Numbered from the stretch's first letter, positions 1 through 6,717 are shown. The stretch is DNA of 12,495 bases from Solirubrobacterales bacterium (GCA_030152505.1 JASLJO010000007.1:1-12495), one strand, 5' to 3'. Numbers and translations are program-made. Notes: generated by a model not told the origin, from the sequence alone.

Positions 1-195
1 GCCCAAAATGGAGGCGATGCGCGCCGATTAGCGGCGTTTTCGGTAGGTCCCGGCTCGCTTTAGGCCAGCGGCGGAGCTACGGGCGCCGCGCCGACATAAG
101 CAAAAAAGCCCCGGCGGCGCTGGAACGCTACGGGGCCGGCACCGAAGCCTGAACTTCGATGCAACACGGAAACGGTACTCGCCGTTGCCCTTTTT
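1..195. repeat. Degenerate direct repeat, copy A
   Basis: This stretch aligns collinearly with 958-1138, sharing short blocks such as GGCGGAGCT, ATAAGCAA, GCTGGAACG, GGCCGGCACCGAA, AACTTC, ATGCAAC and GAAACGGTA. By eye the copies are clearly related but far from identical, so the duplication is old or the copies belong to a dispersed family. Positions 108-136 can fold into a hairpin: GCCCCG (108-113) pairs with CGGGGC (131-136), with an inner GCG/CGC stem around the loop CTGGAA. Copy B keeps the same loop with a different stem. No convincing protein is encoded. The left end may continue outside the window. Confidence 0.6.
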
Positions 196-513
196 GCGGG
201 CGGCATCGAGGCCGGCTTCGGTGCCCTACCGAGAGGAGGGGGCGTCAGTACCCGCCACGACGATCACGCTGGTCGGCGCCCAGCATGAGGCGGAGGCTCC
301 GACGCGGCGGCTCGGAGCAGCCTCGTGAAAGCGGGAAGATGCTGATCGCGGCCGGGGATGAAGAGGGCGATCATGATCGAGGCGCTGGCTGGCGACGACG
401 ACATCCACTTGTTCGAGTCAGGCTTGTCTTGATTGGGACGTCGAAGCCAAATTCCTCCTTCCTAGTGGAAGGGAGCCGGTCAACCCATGCCGCGAAAGAC
501 GAAATGCGCGAGA
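196..513. other. Stretch without a recognisable gene
   Basis: Open frames here are short and overlap on both strands, with no good ribosome binding site or recognisable motif. I see no RNA gene, terminator or repeat inside it. It is probably non-coding or decayed sequence between repeat copy A and the 3' end of the small membrane protein gene. Confidence 0.4.
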
Positions 514-867
514 TCAGCTTGGACCGGTGTGATCCTTGGCCTGTCTCACCAGCTTGCGATGTTCTGAGAGGATCGAGCGGAGGGTGTTGAGCGTGAGCAG
601 AATCAGGAGGCATCCTCCGATTTTGAACCCGCGCTTCACCGGGTCCTGGTACGCCACCGCCCACCCGATCCCGAACAAGAGCGATCCCGTTGAGCCGATG
701 ATGGCCAGCCATGCCGTCCTGACCGTCGATGGTTCCAGCGGCTCCGTGAGCGGCTTCCTGATCCTTGGAAGCTTCACGATTGGCGGCAGCGTAATGGTGC
801 CTGAGCGCTCAGATAAATACTGCTTAATGAGGTCATCAGCATCACAATCTCGATACAACTTCGACAC
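514..867 (-). CDS. Small two-helix membrane protein of unknown family
   Basis: A 117-residue protein starting at GTG (867-865), chosen because AGGAG at 877-881 lies 9 nt upstream. The frame stays open further upstream to 1110, but that part translates the repeat region and looks non-coding. The soluble N-terminus contains YRDCDADDLIKQYLSER and a basic, proline-rich linker (LPPIVKLPRIRKP). Two hydrophobic segments follow at about residues 51-74 and 80-98, with a short charged tail (SEHRKLVRQAKD). A location in the cytoplasmic membrane is inferred. I do not recognise the family. The coding sequence is richer in A+T than the large operon next to it. It sits alone between repeat copies and inside a 16-bp inverted repeat, which fits acquisition by transfer. 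Function unknown. Confidence 0.6.
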   Translation of the reverse strand: MSKLYRDCDADDLIKQYLSERSGTITLPPIVKLPRIRKPLTEPLEPSTVRTAWLAIIGSTGSLLFGIGWAVAYQDPVKRGFKIGGCLLILLTLNTLRSILSEHRKLVRQAKDHTGPS

Positions 868-944
868 CGCCTGACGCTCCTGGCCCTCCCGGTCGACGGC
901 GGCGGGGAGGGCCGACGCGATCGACGCCGAGCTGGCGCCTCCAT

Positions 945-964
945 TTTGGGCACTAGTGCCCAAA
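945..964. repeat. Perfect 20-bp palindrome (two abutting 10-bp half-sites)
   Basis: TTTGGGCACTAGTGCCCAAA is self-complementary. It consists of the half-site TTTGGGCACT joined directly to its reverse complement. The same half-site with one base changed (TTCGGGCACT) occurs as an inverted pair at 5076-5105, separated there by exactly 10 bp. It overlaps the right arm of the 1-16/936-951 inverted repeat and the start of repeat copy B. It could be a dimer-binding operator or a recombinase/transposase end. It is 97 bp upstream of the small membrane protein start, so regulation of that gene is also possible. Confidence 0.6.
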
Positions 965-1138
965 TGACGCCGGTGCACGGCGACTGGCGGTCGCTCGGCT
1001 CGGGCTCGCTCTAGCGCCGCGGCGGAGCTTCGGTCGCCGCCGGGATAAGCAAGTGCACTAGGGGCGCTGGAACGCCCCGGGCCGGCACCGAAACCGCAAC
1101 TTCCATGCAACGAAACGGTATTCGCCGCTGCCCTCTTC
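958..1138. repeat. Degenerate direct repeat, copy B
   Basis: Second copy of the unit seen at 1-195, in the same orientation. Its hairpin is GGGGCG (1061-1066), loop CTGGAA, CGCCCC (1073-1078). The loop and its three closing pairs match copy A, while the lower stem differs in sequence and still pairs. That is what selection on an RNA or DNA structure would leave, though two copies are too few to prove it. No protein-coding interpretation is convincing. Confidence 0.6.
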
Positions 1139-1141
1139 GGT

Positions 1142-1345
1142 GCAAGCGTTTACCGGGGATCCTTCTCCTCGATGACATTGGCTGGTGGGCAGGCGACCCA
1201 CGCGAGGACTTCGAGGAGAGTTCGCTGCGGGCTACGACCTGACCATCACCTAAGACGACCCGGCGCGGCAGAGCCACCGCTCGGCGATCGTGATCGAAGA
1301 GGTGGCCCAGCGCGGGTGAGCCCTACGAAGCGGGTGCGCTACGCC
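1142..1345 (+). pseudogene. Decayed coding debris, family unknown
   Basis: Reading frames here give protein-like stretches that break at stops and shift frame. One gives LPGILLLDDIGWWAGDPRED, continuing FEESSLRA. A neighbouring frame then reads YDLTIT, a stop, DDPARQSHRSAIVIEEVAQ. No single frame is open throughout and there is no good start. The stretches look more like former protein than chance translation, but I cannot name a family. It lies between repeat copy B and the end of the large minus-strand gene. Confidence 0.25.
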
Positions 1346-1365
1346 TTCTGCGAGGTGAACGCCAC

Positions 1366-4149
1366 CTAGTCGCCAGCCGGTGGCGGCTGCGTCGCCTCGG
1401 CGAGGTCGCGGAGATCGCGCAAGCCTATCCCGATCAGGCGGTCGACCATGTGCTGCGCCTCCGCCCTCACGACGGGGTCGGGGTCCCCCAGCGTGAGGGC
1501 GAGTAGTTCGCGGATCTGCTCGCGCGAGCCGAGCGGCGTCCAACGGTTGCGCTCGGTCTCCACCATGCCGCGCAGTACGGCGAGAGCTGAACGGGGGTCG
1601 GTCTCCGCCAAACGCGGAAGCGCACCATAGGCCGAGAAGTCCGGGTCGAGGGGGATGCCGCGGCCAAGCACCGCGAGGGCCTGCTGTAGGAGCCAGGCCG
1701 GGTCGAGGTTCGGCGCCGGGAGCCAGGCGCCGAAACCGTCCAGTACCTCCCCGGCATCCTCACCCTCCTCGCGGGAGGCGATCCACTCCCAGGTCTCCGC
1801 CAGGCGGACGAACACCTCGGGATCGGGATTCTCGGTGCGCTCCACCGTCCACCCGGCGTTCCGCACCACCGCGCCGCGGACCTCGGCCGGCGCGTTCGAC
1901 CAGAAGGTGTCGAGGATCCCGCCCGGCTCGGTGTCGATCGTGCCGTAGGCGCGGAGGGCGATCAGGTGATTGCCGAGTCGCGTGCGAGGGTCGCCGTGCA
2001 TGGTGCGCGAGCGCGGCTCCTCGCCCGCCCGTTCGGCGCCGACCCGATAGGGCTCCTCAAGCAGATCGAAGCCGCCAGGCCACGGGTAAGTGAAGGCGAG
2101 GAAGGCGTCGAAGGCGGCGGCGAAGAGGGCGGCCTCCTCGGGGGTTGCGGGGAAGATCTCCGCCATGTGGGCGGCCAGCCACTCCCGATCGAGATTGAAG
2201 AGGGAGGCCCACCACCGCCCGTAGATCGAGCGGATAGCAAGGGACGGATCGTGGCCGGGATCGAGGTGTCGCTCGAGGAGCTCCCGTCCCTCCGGCGCGC
2301 TCGAGAGGCCAGCCTGGGCATCAGCGGGCTCGTTGCGAGCGACCCAGAGGCAGTAGCGGACCAGGGCGTTCATCGTCTCTCCGCGGGTGGTGTTTAGGGC
2401 GAGAGTCGAGGGGTCCATGTTGGAGCCGCCGTAGCGCTCCTCATGCTCGGGGGTCGGATTCGGATCTTCCGTCAGGACCGCGATCAGCCCGAAGATCCGC
2501 TCGCGCTCGGCGATCGGCGCCTCGACCGAACCCTCGGCGAGGCCCTGAGCGAGCAGGTCGGCGATCGCCCGCCTGCTCCAGCCGAACCCGGGATCGCGGT
2601 CGCGGTCGGCCGGCTGGGCCTCGGGGTCAAAAGTCTGGTTGAGCACCCAGGCGCAGAGCCCTAGGACCCCGGACCACTCGAAGCCCCGCTCTTCCCGGAG
2701 CGCTCCGGCGAGTCCGGAGATCAGGCTGCGGACGTAGGTCGCGTCGAGCGCCTCGAAGCGAGGCGAGAGGGCGGCGTAGGGACGCGGGTCCGCCTTGACC
2801 GCCTCCTCCAGCACCCTGCCGAGCCCCTCGGGGGTCGGACCCTCGAAGCCGCCGATCGGCTCCCAGGTGGCGAGCGCATCCAGGGTACCTTCCGGTCCCA
2901 GCTCCGCCAGCTCGGCGGCGCCGAGCGGTGAGCTGGGGCCGGTGAAGCTCGTCATGTAGGAGAGGAAGGCGGGGTGGTCGGGCTCGCCGAACTCGCTGAC
3001 GAGCCCCTCATAGGTCTCCGCCCAGGGTCCCACGAGCTGCGTGGAGATCATCGCCAGCCGCTCGAGCAGATGCCACCGGCAGCGACGCTTGGCTTCCTCG
3101 GCGCTCTCCTCCTCGAATGGTTCTAGCTCCTCGGAGCTGAGCAGCCGGAGCAACGCCTCGCGCTGCCCGGCGTCGAGGTCGGCGAAGCGCCGTCCGAGGA
3201 GCTCGGCGTACTCGTGCCAGAGGTCAACCGACCCGGCGGCCTCGCGGTCGTGGAGGGCGGCGAACGCCTCTGCGACGCTGCCGCACTCGGTGATCAGGTG
3301 GAGTGCGAGACGGCTGAAGATCGGCCTGTCCCGCGCGGCGAGGGCGGCGAGGGCCGCTGCCCTCGCCTCATCGTTGGTAGCCGCGGCAAGGGTCGCCTCG
3401 CGAGCCGCGACAACCAAGACGTCGACCAGTCCGTGGTCGTGGTTCTGGGCGTGCTCGGCGATCGAAGGACGGACGATGCGGGTGTAGTCGCCTCCGTCCT
3501 CACCTGCCTCGAGGACGACCGCGCGCTCCAGAAGATCGAAGATCAGACCCAGGGCACCCTCGGGGTCGGCGGCGAGGAGCGCCGGCGTCGTCACCTCGAG
3601 TACCCGGCCGTAATTCCAGCGGTCGACCCGCCCGACCGGCTCGGTGCGCGCCTCGAGGACGCCCGGTCGCTCCTCGCCTTCGAGATGCAGGATCTCGGAC
3701 GCCAGCCCGAGCGCGGCATCGACCTCACCGAGTCCGCTTAGGTGGGAGATGAGGGCCGCGGCGGCGTCGGGGAGGTTCAGGTGGAGACGCCGCGCCGCGA
3801 TCCATCCGCGCAGGCGCTCCGCGATCCGGGCGGCCGGCGCCGCCGGGAGCTCGGCGGCGATCTCGGCGAGGTCGACCATGACACGCTCGTTGTCGGTTGC
3901 CGGGATCGCCTCGGCGATCGCCGCCACGCGCTCCGGTGTCGCGGCTGCGACTCGGGCCAGGTAGGCCGACTCGGGCCAGCCGGGATAGCGGACCCAGTCC
4001 TCGCCGGTTTCGGGCGGTGGAGGCTCGGTGAAAAACTTCTCCTTTGCTAGGAAGTCGAGCCAACCTGGATCGTCCAGATCCGCGAAGAAGTGTTCGTAGT
4101 TGACCGCGTTCGAGCGGATCAGCTCCAACAGGCGTGCGCGCTCATCCAT
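1366..4149 (-). CDS. Large all-helical repeat-like protein, unknown function (operon gene 2)
   Basis: A 927-residue acidic protein. The ATG at 4149 has AAAGG (4158-4162) 8 nt upstream, and its first codons overlap the stop of the upstream gene by 8 nt, so translation is probably coupled. The sequence is almost wholly Ala/Leu/Glu-rich helices in the manner of HEAT/ARM or TPR-like solenoids. Segments stand out by composition: an N-terminal FFADLDDPGWLDFLAKEKFF, followed by a proline-rich turn and a W/P-rich stretch (VRYPGWPESAYLARV), and a block near residues 585-605 (NTTRGETMNALVRYCLWVAR). I see no Walker A or B motif, nuclease motif, signal peptide or membrane segment. I recall similar N-terminal and NTTRGE-like stretches in uncharacterised large bacterial proteins, but cannot tie them to a named family. 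A scaffold or sensor role with its partner is inference. Confidence 0.85.
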   Translation of the reverse strand: MDERARLLELIRSNAVNYEHFFADLDDPGWLDFLAKEKFFTEPPPPETGEDWVRYPGWPESAYLARVAAATPERVAAIAEAIPATDNERVMVDLAEIAAELPAAPAARIAERLRGWIAARRLHLNLPDAAAALISHLSGLGEVDAALGLASEILHLEGEERPGVLEARTEPVGRVDRWNYGRVLEVTTPALLAADPEGALGLIFDLLERAVVLEAGEDGGDYTRIVRPSIAEHAQNHDHGLVDVLVVAAREATLAAATNDEARAAALAALAARDRPIFSRLALHLITECGSVAEAFAALHDREAAGSVDLWHEYAELLGRRFADLDAGQREALLRLLSSEELEPFEEESAEEAKRRCRWHLLERLAMISTQLVGPWAETYEGLVSEFGEPDHPAFLSYMTSFTGPSSPLGAAELAELGPEGTLDALATWEPIGGFEGPTPEGLGRVLEEAVKADPRPYAALSPRFEALDATYVRSLISGLAGALREERGFEWSGVLGLCAWVLNQTFDPEAQPADRDRDPGFGWSRRAIADLLAQGLAEGSVEAPIAERERIFGLIAVLTEDPNPTPEHEERYGGSNMDPSTLALNTTRGETMNALVRYCLWVARNEPADAQAGLSSAPEGRELLERHLDPGHDPSLAIRSIYGRWWASLFNLDREWLAAHMAEIFPATPEEAALFAAAFDAFLAFTYPWPGGFDLLEEPYRVGAERAGEEPRSRTMHGDPRTRLGNHLIALRAYGTIDTEPGGILDTFWSNAPAEVRGAVVRNAGWTVERTENPDPEVFVRLAETWEWIASREEGEDAGEVLDGFGAWLPAPNLDPAWLLQQALAVLGRGIPLDPDFSAYGALPRLAETDPRSALAVLRGMVETERNRWTPLGSREQIRELLALTLGDPDPVVRAEAQHMVDRLIGIGLRDLRDLAEATQPPPAGD

Positions 4150-4804
4150 TGGGTGGGCCTTTCCCGATCAGCGCCTCGATCTCGCTCAGGTCGGCGGCCA
4201 CAGGCGGCCGACGCAGATCAAGGATCACGCTGCCGAGCAGCTCGATGTCGGCCTCGATTTCCTCGGAGGTGTAGCTAGACGAGCCGTGCGCGCCGCGGTT
4301 CATCCGTGCGTCGATCCTCATCAGCGTGTCGACCCGCTCGCTCTCTGCCTCCGGTGCCGAGGAGGCTCCCACGGCCGAGATCCCGCGCACGGTCTGCATC
4401 ATCCGCTCGCGGGCCTTCGGGTGTTCGTCGTCGACCAGGGCGAAGAAGGCGTCGAGGCGCCCGGCGAAGGGCGCCGTCTCTCCTTCGATCCCTCCACCGC
4501 CGGCGCGGGGCACCTTCTCCCACTCATCGCGCAGCTCGTTGACCCGTGCCTTCAGTCCGCTTCTCGACCTCACCCCGACATTCTTCCCCAGCTCGTCCAT
4601 TACGTCGCGCATCGCCGCGGCGGCGATGCGCACGCGCTTCGGGTTGTCGCGCTGCTCTAGCACCCAGAGGCCCCCTTCGTAGATGGCGGCGGCATCGCCG
4701 CAATAGCTCCGCAGCTCGGTGACCACGTCTAGGCGGTTGCCGGGCAGGGGCAGGAGACCCTGGCCCTCCTCGCCTGACCCCGCCGCCGGGCCGTGGTCGT
4801 TCAC
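4142..4804 (-). CDS. HEPN-like helical protein (operon gene 1)
   Basis: A 220-residue protein starting at GTG (4804-4802), chosen because GGAGG at 4812-4816 lies 7 nt upstream. A TTG at 4825 would add seven residues but has no ribosome binding site. The protein is predominantly helical. An N-terminal block reads IYEGGLWVLEQRDNPKRVRI, followed by AAAAMRDVMDELGK. A low-complexity glycine stretch follows, and then a C-terminal helical block with RMNRGAHG (R167 to H173). That is an R-x5-H arrangement followed by Gly just before a final helix, as in HEPN ribonuclease and toxin domains (R-x4-6-H). HEPN membership is inferred from this motif and helical context only. It is first in a two-gene operon, and its TGA lies inside the start of the 927-residue gene. 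It could alternatively be a non-catalytic helical adaptor. Confidence 0.75.
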   Translation of the reverse strand: MNDHGPAAGSGEEGQGLLPLPGNRLDVVTELRSYCGDAAAIYEGGLWVLEQRDNPKRVRIAAAAMRDVMDELGKNVGVRSRSGLKARVNELRDEWEKVPRAGGGGIEGETAPFAGRLDAFFALVDDEHPKARERMMQTVRGISAVGASSAPEAESERVDTLMRIDARMNRGAHGSSSYTSEEIEADIELLGSVILDLRRPPVAADLSEIEALIGKGPPNG

Positions 4805-4825
4805 CGGGATGCCTCCACCGGACAA

Positions 4826-5075
4826 TCAGATCACGCGCCGCTGATCCTGGCGACCCGCAGGGCCCCACCTTGGCACATACCGTTTAAAGCGAGTCCAAGA
4901 ACATCCCGGAGCTGGGAGATGACGTGGGCCTCCGATGGCCGCGCCACCTTTCAGTACGAAGACAAGGTTCACGCCGGGTGGCCGCACATCATCTGACGCT
5001 GGGTTGCACGCACCCAATCTTGATCGCGTGCGGTCGCCGAGTCGTGCCTGGGGAAATCAAACCGCCGTCTCGGAT
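4826..5075. other. Intergenic stretch upstream of the helical-protein operon
   Basis: No credible gene on either strand. On the minus strand, the 5' region of the operon probably holds its promoter. The A+T-rich piece around 4878-4895 (minus-strand CTTTAAACGGTATGTG) is the most promoter-like spot, but no -35/-10 pair has good spacing. At 5053-5065 the sequence AATCAAACCGCC matches the core of the tRNA-like fragment at 6890-6901, suggesting a further, more decayed T-arm remnant. Confidence 0.35.
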
Positions 5076-5105
5076 TTCGGGCACTCGTGCGCACGAGTGC
5101 CCGAA
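5076..5105. repeat. Perfect 30-bp palindrome, half-sites one helical turn apart
   Basis: Three 10-bp blocks read TTCGGGCACT, CGTGCGCACG, AGTGCCCGAA. The outer blocks are reverse complements and the centre is itself palindromic, so all 30 bp are self-complementary. The outer half-site differs by one base from that of the 945-964 palindrome, where the halves abut. A spacing change of exactly 10 bp would keep a bound dimer on the same face of the helix. It may be an operator or recombination site, or form a cruciform. It does not look like a terminator, because neither strand has a T-run after it. Confidence 0.7.
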
Positions 5106-5110
5106 TGGCT

Positions 5111-5140
5111 GCATATCGGCGCATATCCGCGCGCATTCGC
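5111..5140. repeat. Three tandem 10-bp units next to the palindrome
   Basis: The units read GCATATCGGC, GCATATCCGC, GCGCATTCGC. The first two differ at one position and the third is more diverged. They begin 5 bp after the 30-bp palindrome ends and have the same 10-bp pitch. Direct repeats phased with the helix are typical of arrayed protein-binding sites such as iterons or integrase arm sites. Three short units can also arise by chance. Confidence 0.45.
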
Positions 5141-5217
5141 GATCGGGGGAGGTCTACAGCGCCACACGAAGTCCCTGCAAATGCCCATACTCGTTACCGG
5201 CCAGGGTCGGAGATGGG

Positions 5218-5264
5218 TCTAATTGCCATGCAGAAGGTCGTGGGTTCGAATCCCATCAGCCGCT
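5218..5264 (+). pseudogene. 3' half of a tRNA-Gly(GCC) gene (possible attachment-site remnant)
   Basis: The layout fits a tRNA from the anticodon arm onward: a seven-base anticodon loop TTGCCAT with anticodon GCC (5223-5229), the 3' anticodon stem GCAGA, a five-base variable loop AGGTC, and the T-arm GTGGG-TTCGAAT-CCCAT (5240-5256). The 3' acceptor strand CAGCCGC follows (5257-5263), then discriminator T. The 5' anticodon stem TCTAA no longer pairs fully. No D-arm or 5' acceptor (GCGGCTG expected) lies upstream, so this is not a working tRNA. A tRNA cut at the anticodon loop with its 3' half kept is what tyrosine-recombinase integration into tRNA genes leaves. No integrase gene is in the window. 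Confidence 0.65.
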
Positions 5265-5372
5265 TACCTGCAAATCCCCGGTTTCTGGTGTGCCTGGGAG
5301 CAAGCGCCATGCATGCGCTGAGGCGGCCCCCCGGTGTGCGACGCCGCTCCTGAGCAACTTCCCGATCTCCAT

Positions 5373-5403
5373 CCGTGATCCAGCGCGGCTGGCTGGATCA
5401 CGG
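5373..5403 (-). terminator. Hairpin after the MFS transporter gene
   Basis: CCGTGATCCAG (5373-5383) and CTGGATCACGG (5393-5403) form a perfect 11-bp stem around a 9-nt loop. It starts 7 bp beyond the transporter stop codon in the direction of transcription. No T-run follows, so it would be a tract-less terminator or 3'-end stabiliser, as is common in high-GC actinobacteria. Confidence 0.5.
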
Positions 5404-5409
5404 CGGCAG

Positions 5410-6717
5410 TCATGGTGTTTCTCGTGAGCGAGGTGCCGCTGCGGTTGATCGGATGCCGTCGGCGGCACTGGGGCGTCTCGGACTGCCGGCTGGCGCCGGC
5501 GCCGGCTGCGCGGCAGCTGGCAGACGGCGGATGTCGGGGACACTGAGCAGCGCGAGGGTCACGGCGACGGCGAGCCCGAAAGCAAGCCACAGCGAGACGC
5601 TGACGCCGATGACCGCCGCGACCGGACCCCAGACTGCGAGTCCCAGGGGGTAGAAGGCGAGCGAGCCGAACCAGTCATATGAGCTGACCCGCGACAGCGA
5701 CTCGCCGGGGATGTGGCGTTGGAGCGTCGTCTCCCAGAGGGAGACGTTGACCGCCAGCCCTGCGCCGGACAGCATCGCACCGCAGGCGATCACCGGCACT
5801 GGCGGGGCCGCTGCCAGGAAGGCCAACGGCAACGTGAAGATTCCGAAGGCGAGGGCGACGAAGAACAGCGGCCTGCGCGGTTTGACGTGTGCCGCGAGCA
5901 CACTGCCCGCCAGCGCTCCGACGCCCATCGCCGCGAGAATGGTGCCCCACGCGGCTGCGCCGCCGAGGTCGCGCTCGGCGACCACGGGCCCTAGTGTGCC
6001 CCACGCTCCCCAGAGCAGGTTCACAATCGCGAAGTAGAGAACGAAGGTCCAGACCCACCGGCGCGCCCGAAAGGCGATCCAACCCTCACGCAGGTCGGCG
6101 AGAAAGGCGCTCCGTTGCGCCGCGACGCGCGCCGGAACCCGCAACATCGCCAGGCAGGCGGCGCTCACCACGAACGTCGCTGCGTCGATCGCGATCGCCC
6201 AGCCTGCTCCGGCAGCGGCGACCAGTACACCGCCCACAACCGGGCCGAGGATTTCGCCCGTCGAGACGGCGCTCGCGCGCAGCGCGTTTGCCGGCTGCAG
6301 CTGCTCCGAGAGGACGACCTCGGGCAGCAGACCGGTCGACGCGGGGCTGAAGAAGCCGGTGGCCGCGCCAGTTACGCCGAACAGCAGCGCGAGCATCCAC
6401 ACCTCCGCCACTCCCGCTATGAGCAGAGCTGCCATCGTGCCCTGGCTTGCGAGCCGCGCCAGGTCCGCAACCAACATCACGGTGCGGCGTGAAGCCCGGT
6501 CGGCGACCACACCGCCCGCCAGCACGGTTGCCACCAGGGGGAACGCCCCCACGGCCAGCACCAGCCCGACGTCCGAGACCGAACCCCCGATCTCCAGCAC
6601 CGCGAAAGCGAGCGCTACGACGGCCATGCGATCGCCCAGCACGGATACTGCCTGCCCGCTGAACAGCAGCCGGAACTCCCGCGTGCGAAGTACGTCGAGG
6701 CTCTCAGGTAGGCGCAC
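5410..6717 (-). CDS. MFS transporter, DHA3/EntS-like drug or siderophore exporter
   Basis: A 435-residue integral membrane protein starting at GTG (6717-6715), preferred because AGGGGG ends 7 nt upstream. A TTG one codon earlier is the alternative. It shows about 12 hydrophobic segments. Typical MFS_3 features are an N-terminal LRTREFRLLFSGQAVSVLGD, the inter-helix 2-3 loop with DRASRRTVM (motif A position), and the helix 4-5 region with FSPASTGLLPEVV and LQPANALRAS. A central cytoplasmic loop separates the two six-helix halves. The C-terminus is a 40-residue Ala/Pro/Arg-rich tail of no obvious function. Proteins of this family export small hydrophobic compounds or siderophores by proton antiport. 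The substrate cannot be told from sequence. It is a single gene followed by a hairpin. Confidence 0.88.
   Translation of the reverse strand: MRLPESLDVLRTREFRLLFSGQAVSVLGDRMAVVALAFAVLEIGGSVSDVGLVLAVGAFPLVATVLAGGVVADRASRRTVMLVADLARLASQGTMAALLIAGVAEVWMLALLFGVTGAATGFFSPASTGLLPEVVLSEQLQPANALRASAVSTGEILGPVVGGVLVAAAGAGWAIAIDAATFVVSAACLAMLRVPARVAAQRSAFLADLREGWIAFRARRWVWTFVLYFAIVNLLWGAWGTLGPVVAERDLGGAAAWGTILAAMGVGALAGSVLAAHVKPRRPLFFVALAFGIFTLPLAFLAAAPPVPVIACGAMLSGAGLAVNVSLWETTLQRHIPGESLSRVSSYDWFGSLAFYPLGLAVWGPVAAVIGVSVSLWLAFGLAVAVTLALLSVPDIRRLPAAAQPAPAPAGSPRRPSAADGIRSTAAAPRSRETP

Larger units (their letters stand above)
1..951. mobile_element. Possible element bounded by a 16-bp inverted repeat
   Basis: GCCCAAAATGGAGGCG at 1-16 is the exact reverse complement of positions 936-951. 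The segment between holds repeat copy A and one small membrane protein gene, and no transposase. The gene's A+T content is visibly higher than that of its neighbours. This could be a non-autonomous, MITE-like or cassette-like element. It could also be two copies of the same binding site in opposite orientation. The left terminus lies at the window edge, so target duplications cannot be tested. Confidence 0.3.

Noticed and set aside
514..1110. A 198-residue version of the small membrane protein
   Set aside because: The extra N-terminal 81 residues translate the repeat and palindrome region, lack a ribosome site and are rich in Arg/Ala/Ser as expected of non-coding high-GC frames. The GTG at 867 has AGGAG at 9 nt.
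1448..4050. Long plus-strand open frames within the large minus-strand gene
   Set aside because: They are antisense frames kept open by high GC at third positions. Their translations are Arg/Ser/Ala-rich without motifs, and none has a good ribosome site.
1366..4149. STAND or AAA ATPase assignment for the large helical protein
   Set aside because: I find no Walker A (GxxxxGK[ST]) or Walker B motif in the translated sequence.
5111..5140. CRISPR-like array
   Set aside because: Only three 10-bp units without spacers. No cas-like gene is present and the units are far too short.
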